From: Porphyra umbilicalis
Lineage: Eukaryota; Rhodophyta; Bangiophyceae; Bangiales; Bangiaceae
DNA length: 64,000 bases
Reading direction: 5' to 3'
NCBI GenBank assembly: GCA_002049455.2
Contig: KV918976.1
Coordinates: 1-64,000, forward strand
Below the pieces are notes generated by a model. That model was given only the letters and a program-made list of their open reading frames with translations. It made no database searches and had not been told where the DNA came from. This document shows, one piece after another, positions 10,890-22,407 of the stretch (position 1 is the first letter of the stretch; each line of letters starts with the position of its first letter). The position numbers were made by a program, and so were the translations under genes.

Positions 10890-11765
10890 CCATCAGGTGC
10901 GGTGGTTGCCAATGGCGGAAGTGGCAACAGCGGCAGGGGAGGCGGCAAGAGGTGGGGGAGGCGGCCAGGGGCGGGAGCGGGGCCAGAGACGGGGGGCACG
11001 GTCAGGGGCAGGGGCGGCGGTGGCGGCGGCGGAGGCTGGGGCTGGGGCGGCGGTGGTGGCGGCGGCGGGGGCAGCGGGGGCGGCGAGGCCGGGACGGTGG
11101 CGGCGCCAAAGGTAAAGGCGGCGGAAGCGGCAGGGGCGGCGGCGGCGGCGGCAGGGGCCAGGGCGGGGGCCGGGGCGGGGGTGGCGGCGGTGGCGGCGGG
11201 GGCGGCGGCGGCGGGGGCGGAGGTGGGGGCCGAGACCGGGGCGGGGGCGGGAGCGGGGGCGACGCGCGCGCCGGCGGCGGTGGCGGTGGCGGCGGCGGCG
11301 GGGGCGGTGACGGCGGGGGCCGAGGGGGCGGCAGGGGCGGCGGCGGCGGCGGCCGGGGCGGGGACCGGAGCGGGGGCGGCGGCGGCGGCATCGGGAGGCG
11401 GGGGTGGCGGGGGCGGGGGCAGGGGCCGGGGCTGGGGCGGGGGCGGCAGCGGGGGCGACGGGGGCGGCGCTGGCGGTGGCGGGGGCGGCTACGGCGGGGG
11501 CGGCGACGGCGGGGGCCGCAGGGGCGGCAGGGGCGGCGGCGGCGGCGGCCAAGGCGGGGGCCGGAGCGGGAGCGGCGGCGGCGGCGGCCGGGGCGGTTGC
11601 GGCGGGGGCGGCGGCGGCGGGGGCGACGGCGGCGGGGGCGGCGGCGGCGGTGGTGGGGGCGGCGGCGGAGGTGGTGGACGCGGCGGCGGCGGGGGCGACG
11701 GCGGCGGCCGGGGCGGCGGGGGCCGCGTCGGGGGGTAGGGGCGGCGGTGGCGGCGGCGGCCACGG
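10890..11765 (+). repeat. G-rich simple-sequence tract (GGC/GGGGC type)
   Basis: Nearly 900 bp of imperfect GGCGGC, GGGGGC and GGCGGGGGC units with strong G over C asymmetry on the plus strand. Open frames of up to about 380 codons read as poly-Gly/Arg or poly-Ala and are best treated as composition artefacts. Runs of four or more G-tracts spaced by one to three bases make stable G-quadruplexes likely. The tract separates the gypsy gag remnant from the gypsy pol remnant. Confidence 0.85.
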
Positions 11766-11944
11766 CGTGCTGGGCCGGGGTGTTGTGATGCCAACAGCCG
11801 GGCGTGGCAGCACATACCTTTTATCATCGAGGCCGTTCTTCATCGGCAGTGTAAGAAACTGAGTCAGCCAATGAGCGGCATGTGCCAGGCCGACATTGAA
11901 GGGTTCCGCCTTCAATGTAGGCTATCATTACGTCACTTGAGGGC

Positions 11945-14900
11945 GTGGTGGGGACGGTGTCGGGCACCCGGCGCGACCCAAAACTGGGGCGAAGACCGAA
12001 CCCGGCCAAGCCGGCGAACGGCGAGCCCGCGACCCCTGCGCGACCCCGGGACTCGGGCGAAGGGCGCGCCTCGCCAGCCGCTGCGCTGCCCGCGCCCTCG
12101 CCGCAAGTGGAGGATGTTGAACTCCCGGACGCCGACCCGGCGCTGCACACGCGGATCCGCCGTGTGCTGGACTATCACAAAGCCATGAGGAAAGGCCAGG
12201 CGCTGGGCGTCATCACGGCTTCGCAGCACCGCATCGACCTCAGCACCGGCGCCCGGCCCATCTGCTTCGCGCCACGTCGCGCGGGCCACACGGCGCGGCA
12301 GGCCAAGACGGCCGAGGTCAAGCGGCAGCCGGAGGCGGATGTCATCGAACAGACATCGTCGGAATGGGGCTTTCTGGTTTTGCTCATCACCAAAAAGGAT
12401 GGCACCTTCCGTTTTTGCGTCTATTTTCAACTGCTGAATGTCGTGACCAAGAAGAATTCGTACTCACTGCCCCGGATAGACGAGTGCATCGACAGCCTCG
12501 GCGAGGAGACCATCTTCTCGACACTGGATTGTAACGCCGGCTACTGGCAGGTCCCCATCGCGCCCGAGGACCGGTAGAAGACGGCTTTCGCGAGCCACGA
12601 GGGCGCCTACAAGTGCAAATGAATGCCGTTCGGCTTGATCGACGCGCCCGCCACTTTCCAGCGGGCACTGGATGTCGAATTCTCCAGGGTGAAGTGGAAA
12701 ATCTGCCTCATCTACCTCGATGACGTCTTCTTGTACTCCAAGACGGAGAGAAAGCTTTTCGGCCGTGTCGTCCGCGTCTTGCGCCTACTGCGCGATGCTG
12801 GAGTGACACTCCGCCTGCTCAAGTGCCGTTTCTTTCAGAAGACTGTGGAGAACCTTGGGCACTAAATAAACGCACGCAAGTGCAAGGCTCGTGGCGATGT
12901 GCAACGTCCTCCGCCGGTTCGTATCGAACTTCATCCGGATGGCGGCGCCATTCACGGACCTCATAGGGACCACGGCACCTGTCCTCGTGCCCCCCGCGAC
13001 GCCCCTGCAGCAGCAGTCTTTCGACCGGCTTAATGAGGCACTCACGACCCCACCGGCTCTCGGACTCCCGCGACGCGGGCGCAAGTATGTCCTCGACGTG
13101 GACGCCTGCGGGACGCAGGTAGATGCCACCCTGCTCCACGAGCAGGACGACAGAAAGCTCCACCCGGTCGCGTATATGAGCCGGCGGCTGGCGACGAACG
13201 AGCTTCCCGATGAGATCTCACAGAAAGAGTGCCTGGCGGTCGTCTGGGCTTCGCTCAAGCAGCGCCCCTACCTCGAGGGTGACCACGTTCTCGTGCGCAC
13301 GGACCACGACTGCCTGCGGTGGATTCTCAACATCGGAGGTTCGGGGAACCCCCGCCTGGCGCGCTGGCGCTTGCGCCTGAGCGAGTCGGAGATTGACGGT
13401 GCGTACAAGCTGGGAGGGACGCACTACATGGCGGACAGTATCTACCGCCTGGAGTCTGGGGGCAGCGACGAGACGGCGTTCGACGACGCCATCCCCTTTC
13501 TCGCCGTGCCGGCCAACAAGGTCCGGGGGCTCGATGCCGCCAACAACGTAGGAGGCCTCACGGTCCGTGGCATCGACGGAGGCGCGGTGCTCTCGGCCCA
13601 AGCCGGCGATGGGTACTGCGAAGGAATCGTCGCGGCCCTGAACGCCGGCCGGCGCATCCCAGTCTTCGAGGATCTCGCCGGGATCCTTCGCCAACGCGCG
13701 GCACCCTACGGTGCGCACCAAGTGGTGGTCTCGGCCTTCTTGAAGGAGCAGGTCCTCCACTTGGGGCACGAAGCGACCCTCGCGTGGCACTTCGGTGAGT
13801 CCCGTATGTATGCGGCAATGCGGCGGTATTACTGCTGGGTGGGCATCGCGGGCTATGTGTCTGCTATGTTAAAAAATGCGACAGCTGTTCCCGGCAGCGG
13901 GTGCGGCCCCTGGCACGGCACTCGCTTCTCGCCCTGTTCACGGCCATGATGCCCTTCCAGGACATTGTGGTGGATCTCTACGGGCCCCTCGACAAGACGG
14001 CCGCCAGTCACCGGGTCATCCTGGTGATTAACGATGAATTCACCAAGCTGGTGCGCGCCATTCTGATGGACGGTACGTCCGCGGTGGACTGCGCCTCGGT
14101 CGTCCTGGACTACTGGGTGGCCGCTAATAGTTCGCCGGACCGGCTGCTGTCGGATGGGGCACACCAGTTTACCAGTCACTTCTTGGGCCAGGTTTGCAAC
14201 CCGCTCTCCGTCGAGCCGATGGTGACGTCACCGTCGCACCCGCAAGCGAATGGGAAAACGGAACAGTTTAACCGCACGATGCGTACGATCCTCAACCACT
14301 ACGTGGTGGAATATCCGCGGTCGTTGTACTAAGTCCTAGGGGCCCTGACGCTGGCGTAAACGAGCCGTCCGCACCGGAGCACCGGAGTCGCCCCGTCGGA
14401 GCTGGGAAATCACATGGGAGTGGCGAGCTGGGCCTTCAAGGACGTCCTGAAGACCTGGTCGTACCCGCTCACGGCGCAGCGCGGCACCGCCGCCGAGAAA
14501 CGGGCCCGAGCCGCCCTGCTGACGCGGCTGGTTTAGGTCATCCCTCAAATGCGGGCAACGTTAAAGAGGACTCAAGGGCGCTACAAACGCGCCCACGACA
14601 AGTGTCTTGAGCTGCGCGCGGAAAAGCTCACGGTGGGTGGGTGCGCGTGGCTGCGCGATCACGCAGACGAGGAGAGCGCCGGTGGAAAGCTGACGCATGT
14701 CGCCCGAGGCCCGTATCGCGTGGTCTCCACGGACGGCCCCACAGTCCTCCTGGACGTGGATGGCGAGCACCGCTGCGAGAATATCGCCCCTGTCATCCGA
14801 GCTTCGGGCTCGGCCGCCGAGTATCCCGCCCATTACCCCGCTCTGCGGGAGGCTCGCTCCTACCACGGGACGGAGGCCGACGGCCAGCGGTATGCCGTGG

Positions 14901-14998
14901 ACCGGATCGCAGACTACGCGACCCTGCCCGACAGGGCACTCCGGATCCAGGTGTACTGGACCGGATACCCGCAACCAGGGGCTTCTGAATCTGCCTAG
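11945..14998 (+). pseudogene. Ty3/gypsy chromovirus-like pol remnant: RT, RNase H, integrase, chromodomain
   Basis: Reverse transcriptase spans about 12100-12865 with SEWGFLVLLITKKDG, FSTLDCNAGYWQVPIA and the catalytic YLDDV at about 12713, interrupted by TAG (12575), TGA (12620) and TAA (12863). RNase H follows in the frame of 12891-13949, with DVDACG and TDHDCLRWIL. The integrase zinc-binding region at about 13750-13895 changes frame just before CYVKKCDSC. The integrase core (13901-14332) keeps its three acidic residues in VVDLYGPL, LLSDGAHQF and QANGKTEQF. The last frame (14549-14998) ends in YAVDRIADYATLPDR and VYWTGYP, the pattern of a chromodomain, which in chromoviruses guides insertion to modified chromatin. 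At least two frame changes and three stops make it non-coding now. No 3' LTR was recognised after 14998. Confidence 0.9.
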
Positions 14999-15101
14999 TG
15001 AGTGACCACTCAGATATACTCAACATCAGCATTTTTTGAATCAGATAAGACTTTTGCCCTAACTTCTTGAACAAGGATAAGATACATATCCGCAGCAAAT
15101 A

Positions 15102-16000
15102 GAGACCTTCGGCGTGTCAAATGTGGGTCGACGGCGTGGGTCGGGGACACGTTTCACGCCACGTTAAGCCTTGGACCCACATTTCCATCCCATATATCGC
15201 TAAGGAGGCCCTTCGACCCACGTCAAAAACCGGTACCGACCGAGGTGACCGCAGCCACGTAGCAGTCCACGAGTAGCTCACATGGCTGCTTCCGCCAATC
15301 GCTGGCATCCGTTGGCCTTCGATACCCGGTCTTCCGGGTTCCGAAGGACAGTCGCCCGATCGCTCTTTTCGCACACGTCCGGCGCCCTTCCCCCGCCGCG
15401 TCTCCTCGGCGCCATTGATACCCGTTCTCCCACCACCCACTCACCCACCCACCGACGAACCTTTCTGTTCCATGTTTACCACGCTGCTTCGATCATGGCC
15501 GCCAACTCCTCATCGTGCATTGGCACCGATCCCCTCGCTGACCCCAACTCCCACTCCAATTCGACAACGCCCCCGACCGTCACCGTGTCCGCACCACCCG
15601 CCGACAAGCTCAGCTCGACTGCCGGCACATCTGCTGCGCGGCCGGCGTCGCCCAATGCACCGGCCCACCCGCGGTCGAAGGCGTACGCACGGGGCACCGT
15701 CACCGGCGCCGTCGGCAGTACACCAGCAATCGCAAGTGTACGCACAGGGTGCCGTCACCGGCGCCGTTGGCTGTCCATTCGAAATCGCAGGCGTGGGCAC
15801 ACGGCGCTGTCACCAGCGCCGTCAGGAGTCTCTACCCCGTCACACTGTAAGCGAATCCGGAAGGAGTGTGGCAGACTGCCGACCCACATTTGATACATGC
15901 CGAAGCTCCGAAGGGTGGATGTGGCTTCCTTAAAAAACCAGTCGGGCGACCCACAAACTACCCACATCCGATACCCACGTCGCAGTTGCCGAAGGTCTCT
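15102..16000. mobile_element. Non-autonomous TIR element with TA duplication
   Basis: The ends are perfect 12-bp inverted repeats, GAGACCTTCGGC at 15102 and GCCGAAGGTCTC ending at 16000. Each side is flanked by TA (15100-15101 and 16001-16002). Sub-terminal GTGGGT/ACCCAC motifs occur several times next to both ends, for example within CAAATGTGGGTCG at 15118 and CGACCCACATTTG near 15885, a typical transposase-binding arrangement. It is about 899 bp and encodes no transposase. An internal open frame beginning near 15495 is Ser/Thr/Pro-rich and contains three copies of a 54-59-bp repeat at about 15679-15830. Confidence 0.75.
15679..15830 (+). repeat. Three tandem copies of a 54-59-bp unit with frame slippage
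   Basis: Units share the core CCGTCACCGGCGCCGT and an ATCGCA end. Translating each unit in its own frame gives related peptides (YARGTVTGAVG, VYAQGAVTGAVG, WAHGAVTSAV), but spacing is not a multiple of three, so the frame breaks between units. This suggests a decayed coding repeat carried by the surrounding TIR element. Confidence 0.5.
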
Positions 16001-16036
16001 AATACAAGAACAAAGTCAATAAGAATACGGATTCTA

Positions 16037-16484
16037 TTGCTAGCCACCAAAAAATGGCTGTTGCACAGAGAAGGGAGGCGAAGCCGACGACACAGCATAG
16101 AAATGACGCCGGATTGGCTGTTTGACAAGCCACGATCGTACTATTGGCTGAGAATTGCCGCCAGTAATCTCTCAAGCCAATCACCGAGTCTTGCAGGAGT
16201 CGCGCAAAGCCAATGCAACCCACAGTGAGATTCCCTGAGATTCTGGGCCGCTTGCTTGGGCCTGAAGAGGGCATGGACGGGGTTCTAGGTCAGACCTTTG
16301 TTTTCTCATGAGATCATTAAACTTCTTTAGAGTTTTTGAGATCCTGATGTGCGTTTCCAGTGGGCAGAAATGCATGAGGAGACTGTGTAAGGCACTCACA
16401 TGATTCTGAGCCTTTCCATTTGTACACGCACACTGTTCAAGTATTGCAACCACTCTGGAACCGCCTTTTTTTGGAGGTCAGCAA
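16037..16484. mobile_element. MITE, copy 1 (about 448 bp)
   Basis: Terminal inverted repeats begin TTGCTAGCCACCAAAAAATG on the left and, read inward from the right, TTGCTGACCTCCAAAAAAAG. The full element matches 54550-54998 along its length. The left flank is TA; the right flank is AA, one change from a TA duplication. No coding capacity. A TA target site suggests mobilisation by a Tc1/mariner-type or similar transposase, which is not in this window. Confidence 0.85.
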
Positions 16485-17254
16485 AATCCAGAATATATCA
16501 GAATATGGAAGAAGTACGTCGGACAGGATGTACTTTCATGGCGTGTTGCGAAGAGAAAACAAAGAGTGGGTTCTAATGCACGTTGTGAACGTGGACCACG
16601 CGAGACCACGACCAGCAGTGAGCTTGCGAAAGTCGATGGGAGGCAATGGGCTTCGACTTCGGGGTCCATATCGGTATCTAGGTTAGCCCTTTGTCTCAAT
16701 ACTTCTTCTGATGATTGCGGGCCTTCCATGAGGGGCCGCGCGCGACGTCCGTCACAACTGCTTACTGGAGACGATCGGCCCAGTGCTTGCTCACTACTGT
16801 TCAGCACATATGGAACATGTACCTGCGTCCTTTGGCCCGACTTAGAGCATTGTGAGGCACCTGGAAATAGAATTCTTCTGAGGTAGTTGGATGCCTGCAT
16901 CCCACGCATGCTAAGTCATCGGATTTGGGTTTATCCGCTTTGGAGCCATTAAATGGCAGTACCATTCAGATGAGAATATGTAAAATCGGTCTCGTTTATT
17001 TTGAGTATGAGTATATTCGACTATATCTTTTCAGTATATCAGAGTGCCGTTTATTCATGAAAACCTCTGAACGCACCTCCATGGACGCCGTGGACGCTGC
17101 GCACGAAATGCTGCGCGTTTACCTGCGCCGCGCCGCGCGCCTGCGGTTTCCCCACACGTCCGCCGACCCGCCGCCGACGGCCCCGAGCGACGCGACGCCC
17201 AGCGTCGGCGCCGCTGCGGGCAGCTCCCCGGCACAGCTCCTGGCCTTCTGCGCC
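16485..17254. other. Intergenic, nothing firm
   Basis: AT-richer sequence between the MITE and the minus-strand frame ending at 17255. A plus-strand ATG at 17058 opens a 71-codon frame rich in Ala and Arg without recognisable domain. No RNA gene seen. Confidence 0.4.
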
Positions 17255-20170
17255 TTACATCTCGTGTCGTAGCGGCGGTCGGGCGCGGCGGGGTGGGGGG
17301 TGGGGCTTTTGGTTTTTTGTTTGGTTCGCGGGGTCGTCCGACGGACGGGAGACCCGCACCGGCGGGCAAGGGGCGGCGGCCCTGCGGCGGGCAGCAGCAA
17401 CCCTTGGGGACCCGAGAAGAGAGCCTGCGGCTGTATGGGGCGACAAAAGGCTACCTAACACGATCGGAACAAGCGCGGCGCATATGGCGGCAGAGCGAAG
17501 CTCTTCGGCGTGGCTGCGGTACTCCCACACGTAGACAGGGCGACCCGCCTGGCGCAGAACGCGCCGCAGAACGGCGTGAAACCGCTTCGCATACGTACAA
17601 GGGGACTTTAAGCACGGTGGGACGACGCCGGCGAGCCCGATGCGGGCGTACTTGACCAAGGTGGCGGTGACTTCCCGGGGACCCACCGCGGTCCAATTGA
17701 TGGACGGGTCGTACCCGAACAGGGCAACGACCTGCCCCGACGTGAGCGAGTCCCGCAACTCCGTGGCCATCACAGGGGTGGGAGGCGTCCACGTTGCGGA
17801 CATCCACCAATCGTAGGCCACATCCGGCTGTCCCGGGACGGAGGTCACGACAGGGCCGAAGACCCCCAGCTCCATCGGCGCCATAGCGGGCCCGTCGCTG
17901 GCGGAACCGGCGGCCCAGCGCCCGGGGCGCGAGTCTGCTGGGCAGTGCTCCGAACGCCAGTAGCGGTCGGCGCTAGTACCGCAATTGCGGCCGTTGGCGC
18001 TAACGGAAAACCACACGGCTCCGCCACGGCCGGAGGACGCATAGCCGCGACCGTCGCCCGGACCGGCGGCCGACCACGCGTGGTCACCCCGTACGTCGGC
18101 GTGGCATCCGTACCCACCCTCTCCGCGATCGTCGCGGTCAGGACGGTAGGGAGCGGCGCCAGTGCCCATCTAGGGTGCCCAGCCGCCACCGAGCCCGTCG
18201 CCGGCAGCACCGGACTGGTCGTCACGCCACGACGAGGCCCAGCGATCGGCGTGAGCCACGCTTGCCCCCTCCTCGCGCGGAGGCGTGCGGGGGCCATACT
18301 CGGCGCTCTTCGCCAGTGTCGACGCGGCGGAGCCGCGGATGACAACGGCGGGGCCACCGGGGTCTCCAGCACTTGCCTTCTCCTCATCCTCCTCCGGCTC
18401 CCGGGACCCCGGGTGGCACGCAAGCGCCCCCGACGCGGTAACGGCGAACACGCCGACCGCTGCACCCGGAGATGCGACGGCCTGGGACCCAAAAACTTGA
18501 GGCCCGGACCGGGCTGGACAGCCGCGCGCCATGTCGCCGTGACGACGCTTTTGCGAGCGGTACGCGGCCGACGCGGCCGCCTTCTCCACCGACGGCGGGA
18601 CGGCGTCCGGGCCGCATAAGTGACAGCCGGCCGGCACCGCCCAGGGCTCCGTCGTCACGGGTAACGCCCGTAGGGCGACGGCCGCGAGCTGTGGCCTTGC
18701 CAGCATGACTCGCAGTGGGGCTTGTGACGACCGCGGGACGCTCACGACACGGACGTATTGGCACCGGCGGTCTGCCTCGGTACCCACCTGGTGGCGGAGC
18801 AGAGTGCTCGGGGCTTGACGGGTAGGGTCGCGGTAGTGGGACAGCCGGTCGAAGACGGCCGCCCAGGGCACTGCCCTTGCAATGGCGTTGTACTCCTTAA
18901 AGGCGTCAGAGACGGCGCGGTCGCCCGGCGCGAGGTCGTCGACCGAGAACTGCCCCATCAGGGCGAAGTATCACGGAGACGGCTCGAAGACGCGATGCAT
19001 TTCGAGGTGCATGCGCAGCAACTTCGACACGACGGCGGCCGTCATCATGACGTAGGCCGTGCCCTCGATGGGGTGGCAGGGGGACTCCTGGAGCAGGGGC
19101 TGCTGATGGTGCACCACGGCCGGGTTCTCGTAAGGAAGCAACCGCGATATCGCTGACCTCGTGATCGTCGCCGGCGGAAAGGGGGCACGAGCCAGTGTCA
19201 AGGAGATGCCGGAACGGACGGGCATGAAAAGGGCCCCGCGCCCCGCCCGCCGGGCGCTCACGAGCTCGCCGCGCGCGCGTCGCGCGGCCTCCTACTCCAG
19301 GTCCGCCGCGGCCGTCACCGGGCCCACCAGGGCAGGGGCGATCAGGGGTCCCACACCCCCGAAGAGCACAAGGGAAAAGAAGTGTCCGAACGGGACCGCA
19401 GGGCGGTGACGCAGGCGGGTGTGCCAGTCCTCGAGGTTGGCGCACTGCTTGTCGCCGGCGAAGAAAGGCAGCTCGGCCGCGGGGTGCGGATCCCTGAGAA
19501 CCCGCCCCGGGTTGCTCCGCAACATGCAGCGCAACAACCCCGCTCTGTCATCGACGGAGCGGACGAAGGACGCGAAGTCGCGCTCGGCCGCCGGCCCGGC
19601 GTCGTACCCCGCAGCCTTGGCGAACTCCCGGAGGGACCGCCACACGGCGAACGCCTCGCCCGCGGCGTGAGGGTGGGCAGGACGGAAGATGTCGCTGATA
19701 AGCGGCCAGTCGGCCGTGGCCACGGTTGACCCCAGCGGGGCGAGCCACTCCCAGACGGCGGGCGCCATCTGGCGTGGAGAGGGCGCCGGGGCAGACTGCC
19801 TTAGCAACTTGAGACGCTCCACCGGAACAACCACGAGGCCCCCGCTTGAGGACGGAGAGGGCCCCGACCCGGGTACGGGCTCCGGGGAGACGGCGACTTC
19901 GCCCCCGGCACTTGCCGCGGCAGCAGCGCCCGCGGGGCGGGGCGGCCTCCGCCACTCCCGGCCGTTCGGGTCGTACGGTAACCAAATGCCCGGTGGCACC
20001 GCCGGGCGGGCGGGTGCGGACGAACGATGTTCGGTCGGCCCCAGCGCTGCCGGCACGACGGCAGCCGAAAAAGTCCTCAGCGAGGCGGTGGAGGCGTCCG
20101 GGCGCGCGGAAGCCGTAACGGGCGACGAACTGACGCAGCCGGAAGAGGGAGTCGCCGGGGACGGCTGCAT
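17255..20170 (-). pseudogene. Long unrecognised reading frame with three in-frame stops (retroelement gag suspected)
   Basis: From the ATG at 20170 one frame continues about 970 codons to a TAA at 17255, broken only by TAG at 19292-19294, TGA at 18971-18973 and TAG at 18170-18172. Sequence between the stops looks coding: the first part has a Pro/Ala-rich leader and a helical block with PAVWEWLAPLGSTVATADWP and DWHTRLRHRPAVPFGHFF. The middle carries a Cys cluster CHLCG with later His and Cys. The last part has NCGTSADRYWRSEHC, loosely like a zinc knuckle, and VVALFGYDPSINWTAVGP. I recognise no family. The helical block followed by Cys/His clusters would fit a retroelement gag, but that is inference. 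It lies head-to-head with a plus-strand gag-like fragment at 20811. Confidence 0.5.
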
Positions 20171-20810
20171 TGTGGCGGTCGGGGGTCCCACAGTTGGAAG
20201 GGGCGTGGTCCCTCTGCTGTGGACAGCACACCCCCGGGCGCCGTCCCAAAATATCCGGATCCAGGCCAGCACGGGAATGACCTGTCCAGATCTCTGGGAG
20301 ATTGGATTCGGTCGGGGGCGGAACTTTTCCCCTGTGGATTCCCCGGCCCCCCTACTACTTGTTTGAACTTTTCGCTTTGGAGGGATCTATCTGTTTGGCT
20401 CCTTTGGGGCGGCTACTTTAGCCGCCAGCGTTCGGATTGGGGAGGGGTTAATGACCGTGGGGACGCCGTCTCCGTCACCGTTTCATAAAACCAACTGTGG
20501 TTTGGACTACGTTTCCCTCTTGGGCTTTGCCGTGATCCCCTCCTCCCGTTGCGGGCAGGCTGGGCTGTGGGTCGATTTCCGGGGCTGTTCCTTCGACGGA
20601 CCGAGCTGATCAAGAGGTCAATTCGGCAAAACGACAAACCAACGTGGTTGTGCCTAGATCCGCTACAATTTCTGGTGGAGCAGCAGGGGATTTCGGCCGT
20701 TGCCATGCCCGTACCGGGTGGCCGGTTCCCCGATCGTCTGTTGGTTTGTGAATTCAAGGCGACGTAAATCTCCGCGTCGGTCTGTCGTCGATTACCGCCC
20801 GGCCACTACG

Positions 20811-21194
20811 ATGGCGTCGCCGCCCGACCTCACCAAGTTGGACGCGATCGCTAACGGCATTCAGGCGGGTACATCCGCGGTGACCCCAGCGGTCGCTGCG
20901 ACAGGGGTATCCGCGGGTGGATCAGGGATTCCCTTCTCTCCGCCTCGGCCATTGGCGGACCTAGTGGGCGAAACGGTACGGCGGGTCCCGCCGGGGGCCG
21001 ATGCCTTTCTCCCTTGACATCACGACGAACGGACGGGATTGGTGGATCAAGATCGGGGTTCGGCGACGCCTCTGGCGATGGCAGATCTGGACACGGCGCT
21101 GCCGACGTTCCGCGAGTCGTTACTTGCCGACGTTTCTCGGGTCATCGCGGCAAGCCCTGAGGGCTCTGCTCAAAATGTTCCCCGCCGAGATTCC
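20811..21194 (+). pseudogene. Gag-like N-terminal fragment, cut off by copia B LTR
   Basis: An ATG at 20811 opens a 68-codon frame (MASPPDLTKLDAIANGIQAG) that stops at 21017. Plausible continuation lies in another frame, with LDTALPTFRESLLADVSRVI at about 21080-21150. The sequence ends abruptly where the truncated copia B LTR begins at 21195. The preceding 20290-20700 segment is leader- or LTR-like non-coding DNA, with TGGTGGAGCAGCAGGGG near 20673 in the position of a primer site. Family not identified. Confidence 0.35.
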
Positions 21195-21613
21195 TGTTAA
21201 AACGCAGAGGGGATAGGGGTTGGGGGACCACGGTGAAGTGGTTGAGTGGCTTGAGCTTGTGTGTGTGTGTGCGAACGTGCTTTGTTTGGTTGTCCTACGG
21301 TTCGCCTGCCTCTCCCAACCGAGAGCACCTCTCAAATAGTCCCCACCGGCCTAAGTGCTCCCCCCTCTCGCGCCCACACCGACGCCCACGCCCTCGCACC
21401 AAATCGAATCACTCACCAAATCAAAAGCCACTAGATCAAAGCGAAGATCAAATCCAAAGCACGCCAAAAGTAACGCCCCAAGACCACCCAACACGAATGT
21501 GTGCAACTTGACCACGTCTTGCAAATGTACCATGTGGGGTACCATAAGGGTCACCGACCATCATCCACCCGCGAACCGCCAGTGGAGTCGGCGACAATCA
21601 TCACAGTCCAACA
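21195..21613 (-). repeat. Diverged copia B 3' LTR
   Basis: Begins TGTTAAAACGCAGAGGGGAT on the plus strand and ends CCAACA. It aligns with the LTRs at 42531 and 47327 over most of its length, including GGTGAAGTGGTTGAGTGGCT. A polypurine tract (AAGGAGGAG on the minus strand) borders it at 21614. It lacks the tRNA-like GGTTCGAACCC segment present in the younger LTRs. Confidence 0.8.
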
Positions 21614-21648
21614 CTCCTCCTTGCTTTTTGCAGCGGCGGTTCTTGTAT

Positions 21649-22407
21649 TCAGCAAAGCCCCATGGCCTCGACATGCTTGTCGTGCTTGGTCTTGCCGAGC
21701 TCCTTCGTCATCGGGTCCGCCACCATGTTGTCCGTTGCACAATGTTCCAGTGTCACCTTGTCCATTGTGATGGCCTCGCGCACGAAGTGGTAGCGAATGT
21801 CGATTTGCTTTGTGCGCTTGTGCTCGACGGGGTTCTTAGAGAAGTCAATGCACCCGCTGTTGTCGACCTTGATGTTAATCGGTCCGCCCGAGATCGCTGT
21901 GCAGAGCACGTGAGATGCCACGCTTTGCACGAGTTTGTTGAGCCAAACAGCTTCCTTGCTGGCCTCACGTAGAGCCATGTACTCGGCTTCCATCGTCGAC
22001 AGCGCCACCGTCTTCTGCAACTTAGAACCCCAGCTGACGGCTGCTCCGCCAAAGATGAAGGTAAAGCCCGTCGTAGAACGTCGCGTCTCGTGGTCACCCG
22101 CCCAGTCGGCATCACTCAAGCCTTGTAGAACACAGGAAGAGTTCTTATCAAAGACCAGCCCCTTTTCCATCGAGCCCTTGACATACCGTAGAACGCGCTT
22201 GATCGCCGCCCAATGCTCCTTGCCGTAGCACGAGACAAACCGACTCAGCTTCCCGATGGCGAAGGCCAGGTCAGGACGCGTCCCGACCATCAGGTACATT
22301 AGACTGCCGACGGCTTCGCGGTAGGGCAGCGCGTCGTCGCTCTCGTTGGCCTTGACCAGCTGCAGGCCCACCTCCAGCGGCGTTCCGATCGGGTTGCACT
22401 CCGCCAT
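21649..22407 (-). pseudogene. Truncated copia B RNase H fragment
   Basis: The C-terminal part of a Ty1/copia polyprotein: end of RT (ECNPIGTPLEVGLQL, VGSLMYLMVGTRPDLAFAI), then RNase H with LSDADWAGD, STMEAEYMALREASKEAVWL and the tail KRTKQIDIRYHFVREAI. It is collinear with the C-terminal part of the copia B element at 42531-47872. Everything upstream (gag, protease, integrase, most of RT) is missing: homology stops at the codon for the Met of MAECN at 22407, where repeat R begins. No stop interrupts the remaining frame, so the truncation may be fairly recent or the copy young at the time. Confidence 0.9.

Noticed and set aside
10637-11788. Glycine-rich protein of about 380 residues
   Set aside because: All frames of the G-rich tract stay open. 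Poly-Gly/Arg content comes from the simple repeat, and no start context or other domain supports it.
17058-17272. 71-codon plus-strand frame with upstream TATA-like sequence
   Set aside because: Too short and Ala/Arg-rich; no homologue or splice support recognised.
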